A stretch of 44,631 nucleotides of DNA from Novosphingobium sp. Rr 2-17 (GTDB lineage Bacteria > Pseudomonadota > Alphaproteobacteria > Sphingomonadales > Sphingomonadaceae). Made by a program: the position numbers and the translations under genes. The stretch is from assembly GCF_000272475.1 (NCBI RefSeq), contig NZ_AKFJ01000120.1, forward strand, positions 1 through 44,631, in the 5' to 3' direction. The notes under the pieces are model-generated. The model had not been told where the DNA came from. It searched no databases and saw nothing but the letters and a program-made list of their open reading frames with translations. This document shows positions 42,895 through 44,631 of this stretch, piece by piece; positions within the stretch are counted from its first letter, which is position 1, and each line of letters starts with the position of its first letter.

Positions 42895-44284
42895 CGATCC
42901 TGCCCCAAGGCGTCTGCGCCGCCAGGATCGCGAGGCGATTGCCAGACCAGAGCGCGGCGGCGCGGGTCAGTTCGGTACCTCTGATCAGTCCCTCTACACC
43001 TTCGGCAAGCGGCAGCGCCGTGGTGGCGTCGGCGGGGCGCCACCACCCTTGCCCGGCCGCATCGATTGCGACACGGCCCCGCGGCAGCAACACCGGAATA
43101 TCCAGGACCCAAGGCTCGGCATGCAACGGGGCGGTAAGCGCTTCGGCGAGATCAGCCGCCGCTTCGGGCCAGGCCTGGGTATCGGAGCCATCCGCCGCAC
43201 GCTGGAGCAGCAACCCGCGCAGCGGATTGCGACCGGGGAAGAAGGCGACTTCGCCCCTGAACCGCTCGCCCGGGGTGAAGGCCGAGGTTCGGCGGCCAGC
43301 GCTGGCAGGGAAGTAATCGAGCAGCATAGCGAAGCGCGGACTCTGAGGTCCCAGATTGAGCAGCCAGGTGGTTTGCGACACCAGTCCGTCACGCCGCGTC
43401 TGCACCTGCTCCGCCAGCACTTCCCACAGGCCGGTGACGCGCACCGTATCGCTGCTGGCGAGGACCGTTTCGCGATTCTCGGAACTGGCGACGGCACGGC
43501 GGATATCGGCATCGCGCGGCGCGGAGCGGAAAGCGCGGGCGAGCAGGACCAGCTTGCCCAGTTCGACCACCGCCGCGCGCGGACGATCACCGGCTGGCTG
43601 GCCGAGCAGGCGCGCCGGCAGTTCGTCGATCCGGCCAGCCAGCGCCGCTGCTTTGCCGTCCACCAGCCGTGCCGCGATGCGGCGGCAGCGGGCGGTGGCA
43701 TCGTCGATAAAGGCCGAGAGACCCATGCGGAGCTGGTCGCCGATCCATTGCTCCAGCGCGTCGAGACTATCGAGGATCGCGCGCTCGGTATCCTCCGAAC
43801 GTTTGGCCGCCAAAGCTTCGCGGCGGGCTGCCGCCTTGGGATCTTCGGGCGCTTCGGGTTCGGCGCGTTGCGCGGCGCGGAGATCCTTAGGCGCGTCGCT
43901 CGCTGGCTTGGCTGCCGCGCCGGCTGGCGCTGCGCTGGCACCGCGCCGCCGCCCGAGCCAATCGCCCACCCAGGCCGGGATTTCCCCCGGCGCAAAGGTC
44001 ACCACCGCCTCGGCATTCAGCCACAGCAGCGCCAACACATGCTTGCACGGAAATTTGCGCGAGGGGCAGGTGCATTTGTTTCCCAGATCGCGCAGGTCGG
44101 CCATCACGCGATAGGGATTGGCACCCGATCCGGCGCACTCGCCCCAGATCAGCGCCCCGTCCGCACTGCCGCCGACGCCGAACCATTTGCCCGGCTTGGC
44201 GAGCCCGGCAGCGGCTTTCAGCGATGCCTGATCGGTGGCTAAAGCCTCTATCCGGCCAAGATCAATCGCCACCCAACCCCCCAA
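42881..44284 (-). CDS. SWIM zinc-finger protein, first gene of the operon
   Basis: A protein of about 467 residues with an N-terminal SWIM zinc finger, CTCPSRKFPCKH (Cys71, Cys73, Cys80, His82). SWIM fingers bind DNA or proteins. An Ala/Lys/Glu-rich linker (about residues 110-160) leads to a helical C-terminal region of unknown fold with GLWEVLAEQVQTRRDGLVSQ. The start is uncertain: a TTG at 44284 or a GTG at 44272, both in a G-rich stretch. As the first gene of the five-gene minus-strand operon, it probably recruits the MoxR/VWA machinery to a nucleic acid or protein target. The target is unknown. Confidence 0.83.
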   Translation of the reverse strand: MGGWVAIDLGRIEALATDQASLKAAAGLAKPGKWFGVGGSADGALIWGECAGSGANPYRVMADLRDLGNKCTCPSRKFPCKHVLALLWLNAEAVVTFAPGEIPAWVGDWLGRRRGASAAPAGAAAKPASDAPKDLRAAQRAEPEAPEDPKAAARREALAAKRSEDTERAILDSLDALEQWIGDQLRMGLSAFIDDATARCRRIAARLVDGKAAALAGRIDELPARLLGQPAGDRPRAAVVELGKLVLLARAFRSAPRDADIRRAVASSENRETVLASSDTVRVTGLWEVLAEQVQTRRDGLVSQTTWLLNLGPQSPRFAMLLDYFPASAGRRTSAFTPGERFRGEVAFFPGRNPLRGLLLQRAADGSDTQAWPEAAADLAEALTAPLHAEPWVLDIPVLLPRGRVAIDAAGQGWWRPADATTALPLAEGVEGLIRGTELTRAAALWSGNRLAILAAQTPWGRIGADG

Positions 44285-44559
44285 ACCCGCCCAGTACAGC
44301 TAGCATATGCTGGGATTGGGAAAGCTCAATGTCATAAACGGCTTGCAGATTTGAGTCCGTCGGGTCGTTTCCCCAGCGCTTCTATACAAAAGGTAGCTGT
44401 TTGATGGCCGGAAGCATCGCTTTGGGTATGGTCGCTGAGACGCAGTTTGAGCAAGCGCGTTAGTCAGATATCATGCAACGTCCGATTTGCGGTTCTAAAT
44501 CCTGATAGCCGACGTTCTCAAATCGGCCATTGTCCGCCGAAAATCTGCCCGGCAGCACT

Positions 44560-44631
44560 GCGCCAATTGTCGCCGTTCGCGCGACAGTTCAGCGTTCCCG
44601 AAAGCCGACTGACTGCTTGCCGCACGGTCCG
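44560..44631 (-). repeat. Dispersed intergenic repeat, copy 2 (inverted, at window end)
   Basis: Reverse complement of the repeat at 1195-1265, with differences at only a few positions (for example CAGTCAGTCGG here versus CAGTCGGTCGG there). It reaches the window edge, so its full length here is unknown. The stretch 44285-44559 before it shows no gene I can support and probably contains the promoter of the five-gene operon. With its partner it frames the whole window in inverted orientation. Confidence 0.75.

Overview
The window is about 44.6 kb of GC-rich DNA that reads as an alphaproteobacterium of the order Sphingomonadales (Novosphingobium, Sphingobium or Sphingomonas type). I infer this from four large TonB-dependent receptors with classic plug motifs, GPH-type MFS transporters beside them, codon use strongly biased to G/C at third positions, and dispersed intergenic repeats of a kind common in sphingomonads. 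The exact genus cannot be set from sequence reading alone. I see no rRNA, tRNA or CRISPR array.

Layout. (1) 1-3.3 kb: small genes (an unknown 89-residue protein, an orphan Imm63-type immunity protein, a DsbA/FrnE-like oxidoreductase, a nucleoside deaminase), ending in an IS1182-type transposase remnant. (2) 3.3-21.1 kb: the main accessory locus. Its left half is a GPH transporter and a tandem-TetR regulator, divergent from a TonB receptor and a secreted CSAGKDRT-type phosphatase. An IS66 remnant follows. Its right half is a second GPH transporter, a broken ROK regulator, a second tandem-TetR regulator, a second TonB receptor, a PI-PLC-like phospholipase, a PhoD phosphatase/phosphodiesterase and a phosphocholine-type phospholipase C. 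Read together, this looks like a system that breaks down phospholipids or phosphoinositides outside the cytoplasm and imports the products. (3) 21.2-25.0 kb: a TonB receptor divergent, across a perfect palindrome, from a small periplasmic protein and a di-haem peroxidase. (4) 25.0-29.6 kb: a gene-poor stretch with a broken tyrosine recombinase, three copies of a 70-bp repeat, a rhomboid protease with a long N-terminal extension, two small unknown genes and an AT-rich patch. (5) 29.6-34.4 kb: a decaying minus-strand operon (TetR, amidase pseudogene, isochorismatase-type hydrolase, TonB receptor, small HTH-like protein). (6) 34.4-36.5 kb: a P4-type integrase remnant and a RoxA/YcfD-type ribosomal oxygenase. 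(7) 37.0-44.3 kb: a tightly overlapping five-gene minus-strand operon, SWIM - DUF5691 - MoxR AAA+ ATPase - DUF5682 - VWA. This is probably a MoxR/VWA chaperone-like system with unknown biochemistry.

The most interesting items are the five-gene MoxR/VWA operon, whose DUF5682 member carries motifs suggestive of TraB/TIKI hydrolases; the paired tandem-TetR regulators framing the phospholipase locus; and remnants of four different mobile elements or integrases at the module boundaries. A 70-bp sequence near position 1200 recurs in inverted orientation at the very end of the window.
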